Positions 8,860 through 18,054 are shown, numbered from the stretch's first letter. The stretch is DNA of 64,000 bases from Latescibacteria bacterium UBA6620 (GCA_002433075.1 DJHM01000056.1:37399-101398), one strand, 5' to 3'. Made by a program: numbers and translations. The notes: generated by a model from the sequence alone, not told the origin.

Positions 8860-9183
8860 ATGAGAATTCCCATCCACCGACTGCCGCTACGCGGTTTCTT
8901 CGCAATCGTCACCAAACTTCCGCAATACATCCGGCTGGCATTTCGTCTGTTGTTCGAGCCCAAAGCGCCCCTTCTCCACAGGATCTTCCTTGTTGGCGCC
9001 ACGATATACGTCGTTTCTCCCTTCGATCTCATCCCCGAGGCCATCCTACCTCCGCTCGGGCTTGCCGAAGATATCGTGATCCTGCTTCTGGCCGTTCACA
9101 ACCTGATCCGTTTCACGCCTTCGGAAGTCGTCAAGGAACACGCCAGGACCATTGCCGGCCTCGAAGACGGTAACCCAGAGTGA
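8860..9183 (+). CDS. YkvA/DUF1232 family membrane protein
   Basis: 107 residues with the DUF1232 core: a hydrophobic segment carrying YVVSPFDLIPEAILPPLGLAED (about residues 48-69), followed by a second hydrophobic stretch (IVILLLAVHNLI). The SPxDLIPE motif is diagnostic. Family members are small inner-membrane proteins of unknown function. ATG 8860 is 4 bp after the ligase stop, and the 3' end overlaps the next gene by 4 bp (GTGA), so it belongs to the aroC operon. Confidence 0.85.
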   Translation: MRIPIHRLPLRGFFAIVTKLPQYIRLAFRLLFEPKAPLLHRIFLVGATIYVVSPFDLIPEAILPPLGLAEDIVILLLAVHNLIRFTPSEVVKEHARTIAGLEDGNPE

Positions 9184-11306
9184 CTCCACAGACCGGAAAC
9201 ACAGCCTACCTCCCCGTCCTGATTTCGACGCTCGTCGCAGTGCCCCTTGCCCTGGCCGACCAGGCCATCCTCTCCGGCTATTACGTGAAACTCCTGGGGC
9301 TCCAGCTAGGCGTAGTCGCCCTCGCGCTTGGTCTGGCGATCGCCCCTCCCCCCCGGCGAATCTCCAGCCCTCTGTTCCTCCCCATCGGGGTCGTGGTGGC
9401 GTGCGCAATCCTGACGTCTTTGTGGGCGGTCAATCGAGTCGAGGCCAGCGTTCAGATCGCGCAGCGACTGACGCTGGCGTGCTTCTTTGTGTTGTGCCTT
9501 CAGCGCGTGACCGTTGGACACATCCCTGTCCTGATCACCGCGATTGCAGCGGTCGCCGGACTTGTGAGTCTCGTGGGCCTGGGACAGTACTCAGGCATCG
9601 AGGCGCTGTTGGCCCTTCCCTCCGGTGGCATGCCCAGTGCCACGTTCGGCTACCGAAACTACGCGGCCATGTTTCTGATCCAGGCGATCCCGTTCACCCT
9701 ATACGGCCTGATCCGCAGCCACCCACGTCAGCGCATCGTCTGGGCGCTGAACCTCGCTCTTCTCTTGGCTTATCTGCTCGCAACACGAAGCCGTGCGGCC
9801 TGGGGGGGTCTGCTCCTTGCGGCATTGTTTGCCGCCGGCTACCTGATTCTCTCCCGCCGACGAACGCATCCCAAATGGACAAGCCAGCTCACCGCCATCC
9901 TCCCCCACACCGGCGCCGCGGTCGTGGCCGCCTTCGTTTTCGCCACAGCCATCAGTCCGGATATGGCGGGCCGAGGCTACGATTCCCACGCAAGGGAAAA
10001 GACGGAACTGGCGGGCGCCGTCACCTCCCTCCTGCAGCGGGGAGCCGACAAGGACCGCATCACGATGTGGAAAAACACGCTGCCCATGGTAGTCGACCAT
10101 CCTCTGGGTGTCGGCCCCGGAAACTGGCAGTTTCAATACCCCGCCTACGACAAGGGGGATGTGGCCTGGAAGGGCGGCACCCCCCGAAGGCCTCACAACG
10201 ACTACCTGTGGATGATCGCAGAACTCGGAATCCCCGGAGGGATCGCATATGCGTGCGTCTTCGCCGTCGGGTTCATTCTGGGCTGCAGGGGCATCCGTTC
10301 ACCCGACCCGCATACAAGCCTGATCGCGCTCGTCGCTTCGACGAGCCTGCTTGCGATCGGGGCACAGGCCTTCTTCAGCTTCCCCGCCGAGCGCATCGCT
10401 TCCTCCACGCTCACGTGGTTCACCCTCGTGGTGCTTGCAGTTTGTGGCGGAACCTCTTCACACAGGAACGAATCCGGAGCGATCTTCTGGTTCGCAGCGC
10501 TCGCCACTGCCGGCGCCGCCCTGGTATCCTACAACGCGATCCGGTTTGACCGCGCGAACGAACAGGCCTTCGCGCATAGCCAGATGCTTAACTGGACCGC
10601 AACAGAAATGGCCGCCTCCCGAGCGATCCAGTACGGAAAATTCGACCCGCAGATCTACCTCCTTCGCGGTGTTTCCCGGCATCACCGGAGAGACTTCGCG
10701 GGGGCCGTCCAGGACCAGCGAACGTGCCTTCAGTACCATCCCCACTTCGTCAATGCCCTCAACAACCTCGGCATGTCCCTCAACGCCCTGGGGCAATACG
10801 ACGAAGCGATCGCTCCACTGCAGAAGGTTCGGGCCTTGCAACCCGACCACTTCGAATCTCACGTCAACTTGGCCACCTCGTTCCGTGGAAAGAGGGACTT
10901 TACCCGCGCCGTTGAGGAATACCGGTCAGCTCAGAAACTGGGAGAGAACAACGACGAGCTCCGACTCGAGATTGCAGCTACTCTAGAGACGGCCGGCCTC
11001 TACGAGGACGCACTCGAGGAACTTTCGCTAATCCTCACGAATGACAGCGCAAACGTGTCCGCCCACTATCGGAAAGCCGTCGTTCTCCAGAAAGTGGGGA
11101 GACTGAATGAGGCACTGACAGCCATCAACACAGTACAGGCTCTCAGCGACATCTATGTACCCAGTTATTACACCCGAGGGGAGATCCTGGTGGCAATGGG
11201 TGACACGTCAGAAGCCCTCGCCGCATTCGAGGGGTTCCTGGAACGGTGGAAGGGCAATGCTGAGGCCGCCGAGATCGTTCGTCGCCAGATGGAATCTCTC
11301 AAGTGA
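9180..11306 (+). CDS. O-antigen ligase/polymerase (Wzy_C) with C-terminal TPR repeats
   Basis: 708 residues. The first ~440 carry about ten or more hydrophobic helices and the Wzy_C/WaaL region: around residue 300 the periplasmic segment reads MWKNTLPMVVDHPLGVGPGNW, a typical family landmark, followed by RRPHNDYLWMIAELGIPGG. The C-terminal ~230 residues are tetratricopeptide repeats (for example ALNNLGMSLNALGQYDEAIAPLQK). Such fusions polymerise or ligate surface glycans, or glycosylate proteins, in the inner membrane. Start GTG 9180 overlaps the DUF1232 stop by 4 bp; the 3' end overlaps mutY by 4 bp. A second protein of the same architecture lies convergently at 13366-15597. Confidence 0.85.
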   Translation: MTPQTGNTAYLPVLISTLVAVPLALADQAILSGYYVKLLGLQLGVVALALGLAIAPPPRRISSPLFLPIGVVVACAILTSLWAVNRVEASVQIAQRLTLACFFVLCLQRVTVGHIPVLITAIAAVAGLVSLVGLGQYSGIEALLALPSGGMPSATFGYRNYAAMFLIQAIPFTLYGLIRSHPRQRIVWALNLALLLAYLLATRSRAAWGGLLLAALFAAGYLILSRRRTHPKWTSQLTAILPHTGAAVVAAFVFATAISPDMAGRGYDSHAREKTELAGAVTSLLQRGADKDRITMWKNTLPMVVDHPLGVGPGNWQFQYPAYDKGDVAWKGGTPRRPHNDYLWMIAELGIPGGIAYACVFAVGFILGCRGIRSPDPHTSLIALVASTSLLAIGAQAFFSFPAERIASSTLTWFTLVVLAVCGGTSSHRNESGAIFWFAALATAGAALVSYNAIRFDRANEQAFAHSQMLNWTATEMAASRAIQYGKFDPQIYLLRGVSRHHRRDFAGAVQDQRTCLQYHPHFVNALNNLGMSLNALGQYDEAIAPLQKVRALQPDHFESHVNLATSFRGKRDFTRAVEEYRSAQKLGENNDELRLEIAATLETAGLYEDALEELSLILTNDSANVSAHYRKAVVLQKVGRLNEALTAINTVQALSDIYVPSYYTRGEILVAMGDTSEALAAFEGFLERWKGNAEAAEIVRRQMESLK

Positions 11307-12406
11307 ATCATCCGACAGGCAGAGCCAGGGCCGGGCTCCGAAGATCGTTGCTTTCCTGGTACGACCGTTCCCGGCGGGACCTGCCCTGGCGTCGAGATCC
11401 TTCTCCCTACCGGGTCGTTCTGTCGGAATTCCTGCTGCAGCAGACCCGGGTGGACACCGTCGTTCCCTATTTCGAACGCTTCGTCGAACGTTTCCCGTCC
11501 ATCGAATCCCTTGCGTCGGCCCCACTGGATGACGTATTGAAATGCTGGGAGGGACTCGGCTACTATGCCCGGGCTCGAAATCTGCACGCCGCCGCAAGGG
11601 AAATCGTCGAACGTCACGAAGGGAAGGTCCCGGACAGAGCCGACGACCTGTCGAATCTCAAGGGGTTCGGACCCTACACAACCGCCGCCGTGGCCAGTAT
11701 CGCCTTCGACCTGCCGCACGCCGTCGTGGATGGAAACGTTATACGCGTCCTGTCGCGGCTCTGTGCTATCAAGGATGATGTCGCTCGGGCGGACGTTCGC
11801 ACACGAATCTCCGAGATCGCTCAGGATCTGCTCGATCCTGTTCGTCCCGGCGACGCCAATCAAGCCGCGATGGAACTAGGCGCCACTCTCTGTTCTCCCC
11901 GGAACCCCGATTGTCCTCAGTGTCCGATCGCCCGCCACTGCCGGGGCCGCAAACTCGGGATCCAGACCGATCTACCTGTGAAATCGAAACGAGGGTCCCG
12001 CCAGAAACGAACGGAAGTCGCCGTTGTCCTGCGGCGAAACACATCTGTGCTCGTCGCCAAACGTCCAGAAGAGGGTCTTCTGGGAGGTCTCTGGGAATTT
12101 CCGACGGTGCCCGTTCAATCGAATCAGGGCAAGAAAGATTGGGGCAACGCGCTCTCCGACCGGACCGGGCTGAACGTGTCCATCGAGGGCAGGCTCCAGA
12201 CCCTGCATCACGCCTTCACTCACTTCGAGCTGGAGCTCAAGGCCTACGAGGGCCAGGCGACCGGAAAGAACCTGCGGCCGACTGGCTACACCGAGATCCG
12301 GTGGGCCAAGGAAGCCGATCTGGACCGGCTTGCCTTCTCGCGTGTGCACCGTCGACTCGCAGACTACATCGCCATGCCCCATCAACTAGAACTGACTTCC
12401 GTCTGA
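11303..12406 (+). CDS. mutY: A/G-specific adenine glycosylase MutY
   Basis: 367 residues, full length. It removes adenine mispaired with 8-oxoguanine. Seen: the N-terminal helix-hairpin-helix glycosylase domain with catalytic Glu in SEFLLQQTRVDTV, LKGFGPYTTAAVASIAF, and the catalytic Asp in HAVVDGNVIRVLSR. The [4Fe-4S] cysteines follow as C-x6-C-x2-C-x5-C (CSPRNPDCPQCPIARHC). The C-terminal Nudix-like domain starts near residue 235 (EVAVVLRRNTSVLVAKRP). Start GTG 11303 overlaps the O-antigen ligase stop by 4 bp. The coupling to a glycan gene is positional only. Confidence 0.97.
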   Translation: MNHPTGRARAGLRRSLLSWYDRSRRDLPWRRDPSPYRVVLSEFLLQQTRVDTVVPYFERFVERFPSIESLASAPLDDVLKCWEGLGYYARARNLHAAAREIVERHEGKVPDRADDLSNLKGFGPYTTAAVASIAFDLPHAVVDGNVIRVLSRLCAIKDDVARADVRTRISEIAQDLLDPVRPGDANQAAMELGATLCSPRNPDCPQCPIARHCRGRKLGIQTDLPVKSKRGSRQKRTEVAVVLRRNTSVLVAKRPEEGLLGGLWEFPTVPVQSNQGKKDWGNALSDRTGLNVSIEGRLQTLHHAFTHFELELKAYEGQATGKNLRPTGYTEIRWAKEADLDRLAFSRVHRRLADYIAMPHQLELTSV

Positions 12407-12417
12407 AGGAGGGCCCT

Positions 12418-13155
12418 TTGCCGACCCTGCAGGGTAAGACCGCCATCGTCACCGGAGCCGCTCGAGGCATCGGCAAAGCCATCGCCAATCGCCTCGCGAA
12501 CGAAGGCGCCCGTGTAGCCATTCTGGACGTCAATCTCGAGATGGCCGAGGCCACCGCAGCGGAAACGGGCAACGCCTTTGCGGTGCAGTGCGACGTCAGC
12601 GAGTGGGACAGCGTCACAGACGCGTTCGAAACGGCCCTCGCTAAGCTCACCCACCTCGACATCCTCATCAACAACGCGGGGATCGTGGGCAATGACATCC
12701 CCGTCAAGGATCTGGATGTTTCCGAATGGGACCGCGTCATGAACATCAATCTCCGGGGAACATATCTTTGCTCGCGCGCCGCTGTCAACGCGATGCTCCC
12801 CAGAAAGTCCGGTGTAATCGTGTCGATGGCTTCCATATCGGGCAAAGAGGGCAACGCCAACATGGCCCCCTACTCCGTCTCCAAGGCCGGCGTCATCAAC
12901 TTCACCAAAGTCCTCGCCAAGGAAGTCATGTCCGACGGCATCCGCGTGAACTGCGTTGCCCCCGCACTCATCGATTCACCGCTGCTGGAAGGGATGGAAC
13001 AGGAACGGGTCGACTTTCTGACTTCCAAGATCCCGATCGGGCGTCTGGGTCGACCAGAGGAAGTGGCGGCAACCTTTCACTTTCTTTGCTCGGATGAGTC
13101 CTCTTTCACCACCGGCCAGTGTTTCGACTGTTCCGGTGGCCGCGCTCAGTTCTGA
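12418..13155 (+). CDS. SDR-family oxidoreductase (FabG-like)
   Basis: 245 residues of classical short-chain dehydrogenase/reductase. Rossmann motif TGAARGIGKA near the N-terminus, NNAG (about residue 81), catalytic Ser in VSMASISG, YxxxK in PYSVSKAG, and the C-terminal GQCFDCSGG. The start is TTG 12418, missed if only ATG/GTG are allowed: a textbook AAGGAGG lies 6 nt upstream, and no ATG exists until deep inside the Rossmann fold. It is NAD(P)H-dependent; similarity to 3-oxoacyl-ACP reductase is general and the substrate is not assigned. Last gene of the aroC operon, ending 6 bp before the shared terminator. Confidence 0.9.
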   Translation: MPTLQGKTAIVTGAARGIGKAIANRLANEGARVAILDVNLEMAEATAAETGNAFAVQCDVSEWDSVTDAFETALAKLTHLDILINNAGIVGNDIPVKDLDVSEWDRVMNINLRGTYLCSRAAVNAMLPRKSGVIVSMASISGKEGNANMAPYSVSKAGVINFTKVLAKEVMSDGIRVNCVAPALIDSPLLEGMEQERVDFLTSKIPIGRLGRPEEVAATFHFLCSDESSFTTGQCFDCSGGRAQF

Positions 13156-13156
13156 T

Positions 13157-13199
13157 AAAAAAAGCAGCGCCGATTCGATTCCCCGAATCGGCGCTGCTT
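13157..13199. terminator. Bidirectional intrinsic terminator
   Basis: A perfect 16-bp inverted repeat (AAGCAGCGCCGATTCG, 13162-13177, and its complement 13184-13199) closes on a 6-nt loop. Seven A residues at 13157-13163 become a U-run for minus-strand transcripts, so it is strongest for the long minus operon ending at 13241; it also follows the SDR stop directly on the plus strand, where the T-run is weak. Confidence 0.85.
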
Positions 13200-13240
13200 G
13201 TCGTTTGGATCGGTCAGGGTCCTCGCCATATTCTCACGAA

Positions 13241-13369
13241 TTAGAGAAACCCTGCGGTCAGCCCCGTGACCGTAATCGCGATCCCCACCGCCATCAGAAC
13301 CACAAGGATCTGCTCCTTCAGGCTTGTGCGCTTCCTCGGACCTGTACGGGGGTCTTGATGCACACTCAC
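13241..13369 (-). CDS. 42-residue single-span membrane peptide
   Basis: A small gene of 42 codons plus TAA. GTG at 13369 overlaps the TGA of the O-antigen ligase by 4 bp (GTGA), the same coupling used throughout this operon, which is the main reason to believe it. The product has a basic, Pro-rich start (SVHQDPRTGPRKRTSLKEQ) followed by one hydrophobic helix (ILVVLMAVGIAITVTGLTAG), so an inner-membrane peptide with the N-terminus inside is predicted. No family recognised. The bidirectional terminator lies about 40 bp beyond. It may act with the ligase; that is inference from coupling. Confidence 0.6.
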   Translation of the reverse strand: MSVHQDPRTGPRKRTSLKEQILVVLMAVGIAITVTGLTAGFL

Positions 13370-15597
13370 TCCACGCCCAGGACCTGCTTCAAGAAGGGAT
13401 TCACATCCTCGAAGTCGGGATGGGCAGCCTTCACAGCCTGGGAAACCTCCACGGCCCTGACGGAATCCCCCGCACTGAAGTAGGATACAGCCAGATTGAG
13501 CCCGAAGTCGGGTCGATCGTCGTGGGCCTCATAGAGTTCTCCGAAGATATCGATTGCCCGCTCGAAGTTCTCGGCTTCGACCTCCACCACCGCGAGGCTG
13601 TTCAGGACCTCCGCGTCACCGGGCTCGAGTAGAAGAGCCCGTTCATACACCTCTCGGGCCTTGGCGTGTCGGCCTAGCTTTCGGTAACTCCCTCCCATCA
13701 GGTGAAGCGTCTCCACGGAGTTCGGATCCAGACTCAGTGCCTTCTCGAAAATTCTCAGGGCGGCAGGAAGGTTTCCGGTGCGTGACAGAGCCGCGCCGTA
13801 GCCTTCGAGATATTCGACCTTGAACGGCGCTAGCGCGACCGCCCTTTCCATAGGCTCCAGTGCTTGTTCATTCTGATCCTGCTTCAACAACGATCGACCC
13901 AGAAAATAGTGGACCCCCGGGTTGTGGGGATGGTAGGTCAGGCTTTTCTCGAACGCGGGCACGGCACGGTCCCACGCTTCCACATTGTACCAGGACTTCC
14001 CGATCAGCTCGTGTGCGGCGAACGGTCTTGGCGGCAATAAACTGGCGGCCGCATCGAGCTGTTGGATCGCTTCCGGATAGCTCTTCTTGATGTAAGTCTT
14101 CCGCCCATCCATCAACCTCGAGCTCCCGAGCCAGGTCATCGCGCCATAAATCATCATCAGAACGACGACGGCCCCACTGGCCGCCATCACGGCGAACGAG
14201 AAGGGATCGTTGCCCGTGTTCAACAGACCGACTCGGTCGCGTCCCTCGCGGTTCAGGTCGATCGCCCAGATCAGCCCCACCACAACCCAGAAATGCACAG
14301 CCGAAGCCGGGTTCTGAAAATTTGCACTAAAACACGCGTGAACCAGGGTCGCGGCCACTGCAGCGCACAGTCCCACGGCCAGTTCGTCGTGGTGCCCGCG
14401 GAAATAACCCGACACCAATCGACCGCAAGCTCGAAGAATCTGTCCGATCAGGAAAAGAAAGATCACCAGCCCGACGATCCCTGTTTCGGACCACGTTTCC
14501 AAGTACTCGTTGTGTGCACGAAAGATCATGAATGCCTTGTCCGCTTCTTCCTCCATCCGAGACTTGACGGCCAGGCTCTCGCCGCTCAAGTAGTGTGCGA
14601 TATTGACTTCAAAATTTCCGACGCCAACACCCACAAACGGCCTGTCCAACACCATCCGAAGCGTATCCTCCCACAACAGGACACGTTGTCGGCTCGAATC
14701 GTCCTGGATACGCAGGGCATCTTCACTCCGCGAAACTACGCCCTCCCAATAGCGACCGATCAGGTCCCCCAGGCTTTTGCCCTGGGCCGTTGGCACCGCC
14801 GACGCAAACACCGTCAACACAGGCGAAGCGAGGACCACGACAAAGGCCAGTACGACCACTGAATCGAATACACGCCTTCGATTTTCTACCTGTCGGAGCA
14901 GCGCAGCCCCTCCGAAGACGGCTCCGATCACGACCGCACCCAGCCATCCGCCGCGGCTTCCCAAAACGATCAGATGGCATGTCATCAGAAACACCGCCAT
15001 CAAAGCTGCGATTTTTGCCCAGCCGTTCCGGGTGATCACAAGCATGGTGACGGACAGAGGGAACACCACGTTGTAGTACTCAGCCACGAAGTTCGTATTG
15101 CCGATCGTGGCCACGGGAATGTTCCAGGGATGGTGGAAGTGATAGATCCCGTTGTGCTGCAGCAGCCCGATCAGGGCAACCACACTACCCGTGGTCACCA
15201 AGACAATGAGCACCTGAACAACGTGCTTCCGGCAGGTCACAACGTGGAATGTGGCGACCATCAGAACGAACTGAAACAGGTAGACGAGCAGGGTCTGGAG
15301 ACCCTGGTAGATGTTGTACGACTGAAACAGGGAGATGAAATTGATAGCCAGAAACGCGAGGATGGTGTAGTAGACAGGAGTATCAACCACGTAAACTTCG
15401 CCCTGAAGCACCATTCGGGTTAAAAGGCCTGCTGCCAGGACGGAGGTCAGAATCAAAAACAACACTGACTTGGGGGTACTGTAGTCGCTGAGCGATGGCA
15501 AATAAACGAGGGTTACGCCCAGAAGCAGCGCAGAGAGGACGCCCCGCAGGACGCGAGCGAAACCATCGTCTTCGGAATGCACGGTGTCAGCCGTCAC
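13366..15597 (-). CDS. O-antigen ligase/polymerase (Wzy_C) with TPR repeats, second copy
   Basis: 743 residues. About twelve hydrophobic helices occupy the first ~490 residues; the Wzy_C landmark is WEDTLRMVLDRPFVGVGVGN near residue 310, then FRAHNEYLETWSETGIVG. From about residue 510 to the end there are six or seven TPRs (for example ALRIFEKALSLDPNSVETLH). Same architecture as 9180-11306 but clearly diverged, so not a recent duplicate. Start GTG 15597 overlaps the HEAT gene by 11 bp. Likely the polymerising or ligating step for the glycan made by the WecA-like and GT2 products of this operon, in the inner membrane; the acceptor is unknown. Confidence 0.85.
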   Translation of the reverse strand: MTADTVHSEDDGFARVLRGVLSALLLGVTLVYLPSLSDYSTPKSVLFLILTSVLAAGLLTRMVLQGEVYVVDTPVYYTILAFLAINFISLFQSYNIYQGLQTLLVYLFQFVLMVATFHVVTCRKHVVQVLIVLVTTGSVVALIGLLQHNGIYHFHHPWNIPVATIGNTNFVAEYYNVVFPLSVTMLVITRNGWAKIAALMAVFLMTCHLIVLGSRGGWLGAVVIGAVFGGAALLRQVENRRRVFDSVVVLAFVVVLASPVLTVFASAVPTAQGKSLGDLIGRYWEGVVSRSEDALRIQDDSSRQRVLLWEDTLRMVLDRPFVGVGVGNFEVNIAHYLSGESLAVKSRMEEEADKAFMIFRAHNEYLETWSETGIVGLVIFLFLIGQILRACGRLVSGYFRGHHDELAVGLCAAVAATLVHACFSANFQNPASAVHFWVVVGLIWAIDLNREGRDRVGLLNTGNDPFSFAVMAASGAVVVLMMIYGAMTWLGSSRLMDGRKTYIKKSYPEAIQQLDAAASLLPPRPFAAHELIGKSWYNVEAWDRAVPAFEKSLTYHPHNPGVHYFLGRSLLKQDQNEQALEPMERAVALAPFKVEYLEGYGAALSRTGNLPAALRIFEKALSLDPNSVETLHLMGGSYRKLGRHAKAREVYERALLLEPGDAEVLNSLAVVEVEAENFERAIDIFGELYEAHDDRPDFGLNLAVSYFSAGDSVRAVEVSQAVKAAHPDFEDVNPFLKQVLGVE

Positions 15598-16414
15598 GTC
15601 CAGACTCCAGTGCGCGATCGATTCTCGATACCACGAAAGGGTGTAGTCGGCTCAAATCGATTTGCCTCAACACAGATCGTCCTGCTTCAGACGATCCCAG
15701 GACGTCAACGATGGCGGCCTGCTCTGCCCAGGTTGCCGATCCAAGGAGGTGCTTCAGGGGCTCCACGAGAGACTGCGTCACACGACCTTCGAGTGCCCGA
15801 ATCGGGATCACCCGGGACGTCTCCAATGGCGGCAATGCATCCACGAGCGCGGATGGATTCAGCCTCGCAAGTGAAACTGCGGCCGCTTCTCTCACAGCTC
15901 GGTCCACGTCGGAAAGTCGATCCGTCAGCCTTTCAACGTTCGCCTCATCCGGGTGTGCGGTCATCGTCTCGGCGTAGGCACCGATCGCCCGTCTTCGTAC
16001 GTCGGGGTCTCTATCTGTGAGCAAAACGGCAACCTCTTTCGGAAAGCACGACGCCGCTCCCATCGCAGTCACTCCAATCCCCCGATCTTCGCCTGTCGTA
16101 AACCCTCGCAGGCTGTCGCAACGGGAAGCCCCCAATACACGACCGAGCGCCAGAATTGCAGTTCTACGGCTGTCTATCTCTGGATGGTTCCGGGCAGTCT
16201 CGATTAACGTTGGCAATGCCGCTTCACCGATCCCTTCCAGGGCTTCCATCGCAGATCCTCTTGCCTGCCATCGCCCTTCTTCGAGAACCCGCACCAGAGC
16301 CGGTATCGCTCGACTGCCTTGTGCTATGAGACGCTCGATCTCCGCCTCCCGAGTCCTTTCATCACCCCCTAGCATCGACAACAAGAGAACGAGTGCCGTC
16401 TGAGTCAGGATCAT
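15587..16414 (-). CDS. Exported HEAT-repeat protein
   Basis: 275 residues. A short hydrophobic N-terminus (ILTQTALVLLLSMLGG) looks like a signal peptide or anchor. The rest is HEAT/armadillo-type alpha-solenoid: AIPALVRVLEEGRWQARGSA, ALPTLIETARNHPEIDSRRT and AVLLTDRDPDVRRRAIGAYA are successive repeats, with further ones to the C-terminus. HEAT solenoids are protein-binding scaffolds. ATG 16414 overlaps the upstream lipoprotein stop by 4 bp (ATGA). If exported, it would sit in the periplasm next to the ligase and the beta-repeat lipoprotein; the partner is unknown. Confidence 0.75.
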   Translation of the reverse strand: MILTQTALVLLLSMLGGDERTREAEIERLIAQGSRAIPALVRVLEEGRWQARGSAMEALEGIGEAALPTLIETARNHPEIDSRRTAILALGRVLGASRCDSLRGFTTGEDRGIGVTAMGAASCFPKEVAVLLTDRDPDVRRRAIGAYAETMTAHPDEANVERLTDRLSDVDRAVREAAAVSLARLNPSALVDALPPLETSRVIPIRALEGRVTQSLVEPLKHLLGSATWAEQAAIVDVLGSSEAGRSVLRQIDLSRLHPFVVSRIDRALESGRDG

Positions 16415-18054
16415 CGATCCACCCCTCCGCCGCTTCCTGAAATCCAGATCGAACGATCTCCACCCCGAGCGTAGCGATCCCTGCCTTCGTCATCCTGGAT
16501 CAGCCCGATGCTCCCGTAGTCTCTGAAGCGTTGACCGTGCCCCTGTGTCTCGGCACCCGAAGCCCGGTAGGTATCGTCTCCTTCTCTGTCCCTCAGGATC
16601 CCGATCCCGTTCGCACTCCCCACACCCTGACAGAGATATCGTCCATCGTACATGTCGTTACCCACATCATCGAACAAGACGCCCAGGCTCAGGTCGTGCC
16701 CGCAGCCCTGGCCGACTCCGTCGATCGAATATAGGTCCTCGCCGGCACCGTCGTGAAGCACTCCCACGGCCAGATGAGTCCCCGCACCCTGTGCGTATCG
16801 TCGAGCCCGGTAGCGATCCTGACCGTTGCCGTCGATCAGCATCCCCACGCCCCCCCAGTGCGCGGCGCCCTGTCCGAAGTAGGCGACCTCGTAATCGTCG
16901 TTTCCGCCCTGGTCATGCAGAAGCCCCACTCCGCCCGAGGCACTGAACCGAAGACCGAGCGAGAACCCCTGGGCCATGCTCTTGTAGAATCTGCCCTCTT
17001 CGCGAAAGTCCCGGAACCTGCCGCCAGCGCGATAAACATCATTCCCTGCTGCGTCCATCAGAACGCCCACACCCCTTGGGCCTGATGCGCCCTGCGCGAG
17101 AAGTTCCGAGGTGTAACGGTCATCGCCCGACTCGTCGACCAGCAATCCGATGCCATAGAGGCCGAAACCCTGCGACCCCGCCCCCCCCACGTAGATGTCA
17201 TTTCCAGACGCGTCCCACAGGATACCCACCCCACCGATGCCCGCCCCCTGAGAAGGTCCGTCGCCCCCGTCGTACAAATCGTCTCCAGCCAGATCGAACA
17301 GAACGCCAAGGCCATTCCATCCAGTCCCGATCTTCCCCGAATAAGAATCGTCACCGCCCAGATCGATCACCACGGAGACGGGCAGGTCCGGCCCCGATGA
17401 CCCGATATCGATGTATACATCGGCGCCACCGGGATCGAGTATGAGCGAAGCCCGATGCCTGAACGTGTCCCTTCCCGTCGTACCCACGATGATGTTCTCA
17501 CCGAATGCCGTGATCCAACGATCTTCGGGTTTCGTGACAAGCGGTCTGAGCGCGTCCACCAGATGCAGGGCCGCACGACTCATTGCATTTAGATCGATCG
17601 CTCTCCCACGCTCGATCCGACGGTTCAGTTCCGGTTGCGTCAGATTGCTGTCCGGATGAAGCACCGAAAAAAGGTCCATCATTGTAGGTGTGCGAGAAAA
17701 GACTTCGCGGGCCCGTGAGAGAACCTGCGACAACCCAGGTGAAGAGGACTCCCGAACCTCGGTGGAATCACCCAACACTTCCATCGCGAGCATCAAACTT
17801 CTTCGAACCGGATCGCCCGATCGGACGGTCACTCCAGAAATTTCCGTGGCCGTGTCGAGAGGACGTTCGAGCAGTCGGCGATTCAGTTCCAGACGGTCCG
17901 GGTCAAGGAGTCTGTCCCCTCGAAGAGAAACATCCTTCCTTTCCAGCCCCAACGCTTCCAGCAACACGCCGAGCGTTGGGGGCGACCGCACGGGAGGAGC
18001 GACGCGACATCCCGTAAGGACCGCGAGTACTACAGCAGCCAGGATCTTATGCAT
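16411..18054 (-). CDS. Lipoprotein with tandem Gly-Asp beta-repeats
   Basis: 547 residues. Signal MHKILAAVVLAVLTGC ends in a clear lipobox (VLTG-C, Cys at residue 16). After a helical region to about 200, roughly ten imperfect repeats of about 30-40 residues follow, with the core pattern QGxGxxGxGVLxDxxGNDxY (examples: GVLFDLAGDDLYDGG, GILWDASGNDIYVGG, GVLMDAAGNDVYRAG). The repeated GDD/GND turns resemble calcium-binding RTX-type or other beta-solenoid repeats, suggesting a rigid surface structure. Start ATG 18054 is used because the signal begins there; it overlaps the preceding gene by 8 bp. No enzymatic motif seen. Function unknown; its place between a phospho-transferase-like protein and a ligase suggests a glycan or envelope role. 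Confidence 0.75.
   Translation of the reverse strand: MHKILAAVVLAVLTGCRVAPPVRSPPTLGVLLEALGLERKDVSLRGDRLLDPDRLELNRRLLERPLDTATEISGVTVRSGDPVRRSLMLAMEVLGDSTEVRESSSPGLSQVLSRAREVFSRTPTMMDLFSVLHPDSNLTQPELNRRIERGRAIDLNAMSRAALHLVDALRPLVTKPEDRWITAFGENIIVGTTGRDTFRHRASLILDPGGADVYIDIGSSGPDLPVSVVIDLGGDDSYSGKIGTGWNGLGVLFDLAGDDLYDGGDGPSQGAGIGGVGILWDASGNDIYVGGAGSQGFGLYGIGLLVDESGDDRYTSELLAQGASGPRGVGVLMDAAGNDVYRAGGRFRDFREEGRFYKSMAQGFSLGLRFSASGGVGLLHDQGGNDDYEVAYFGQGAAHWGGVGMLIDGNGQDRYRARRYAQGAGTHLAVGVLHDGAGEDLYSIDGVGQGCGHDLSLGVLFDDVGNDMYDGRYLCQGVGSANGIGILRDREGDDTYRASGAETQGHGQRFRDYGSIGLIQDDEGRDRYARGGDRSIWISGSGGGVDR

Noticed and set aside
11911..12417. N-terminal extension of the SDR within mutY
   Set aside because: Out of frame with mutY and without homology; the TTG at 12418 with AAGGAGG explains the start.
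16450..17500. Tandem repeats that could suggest a CRISPR or satellite array
   Set aside because: The repeats are visible at protein level only, vary in length and are in frame within a lipoprotein gene.
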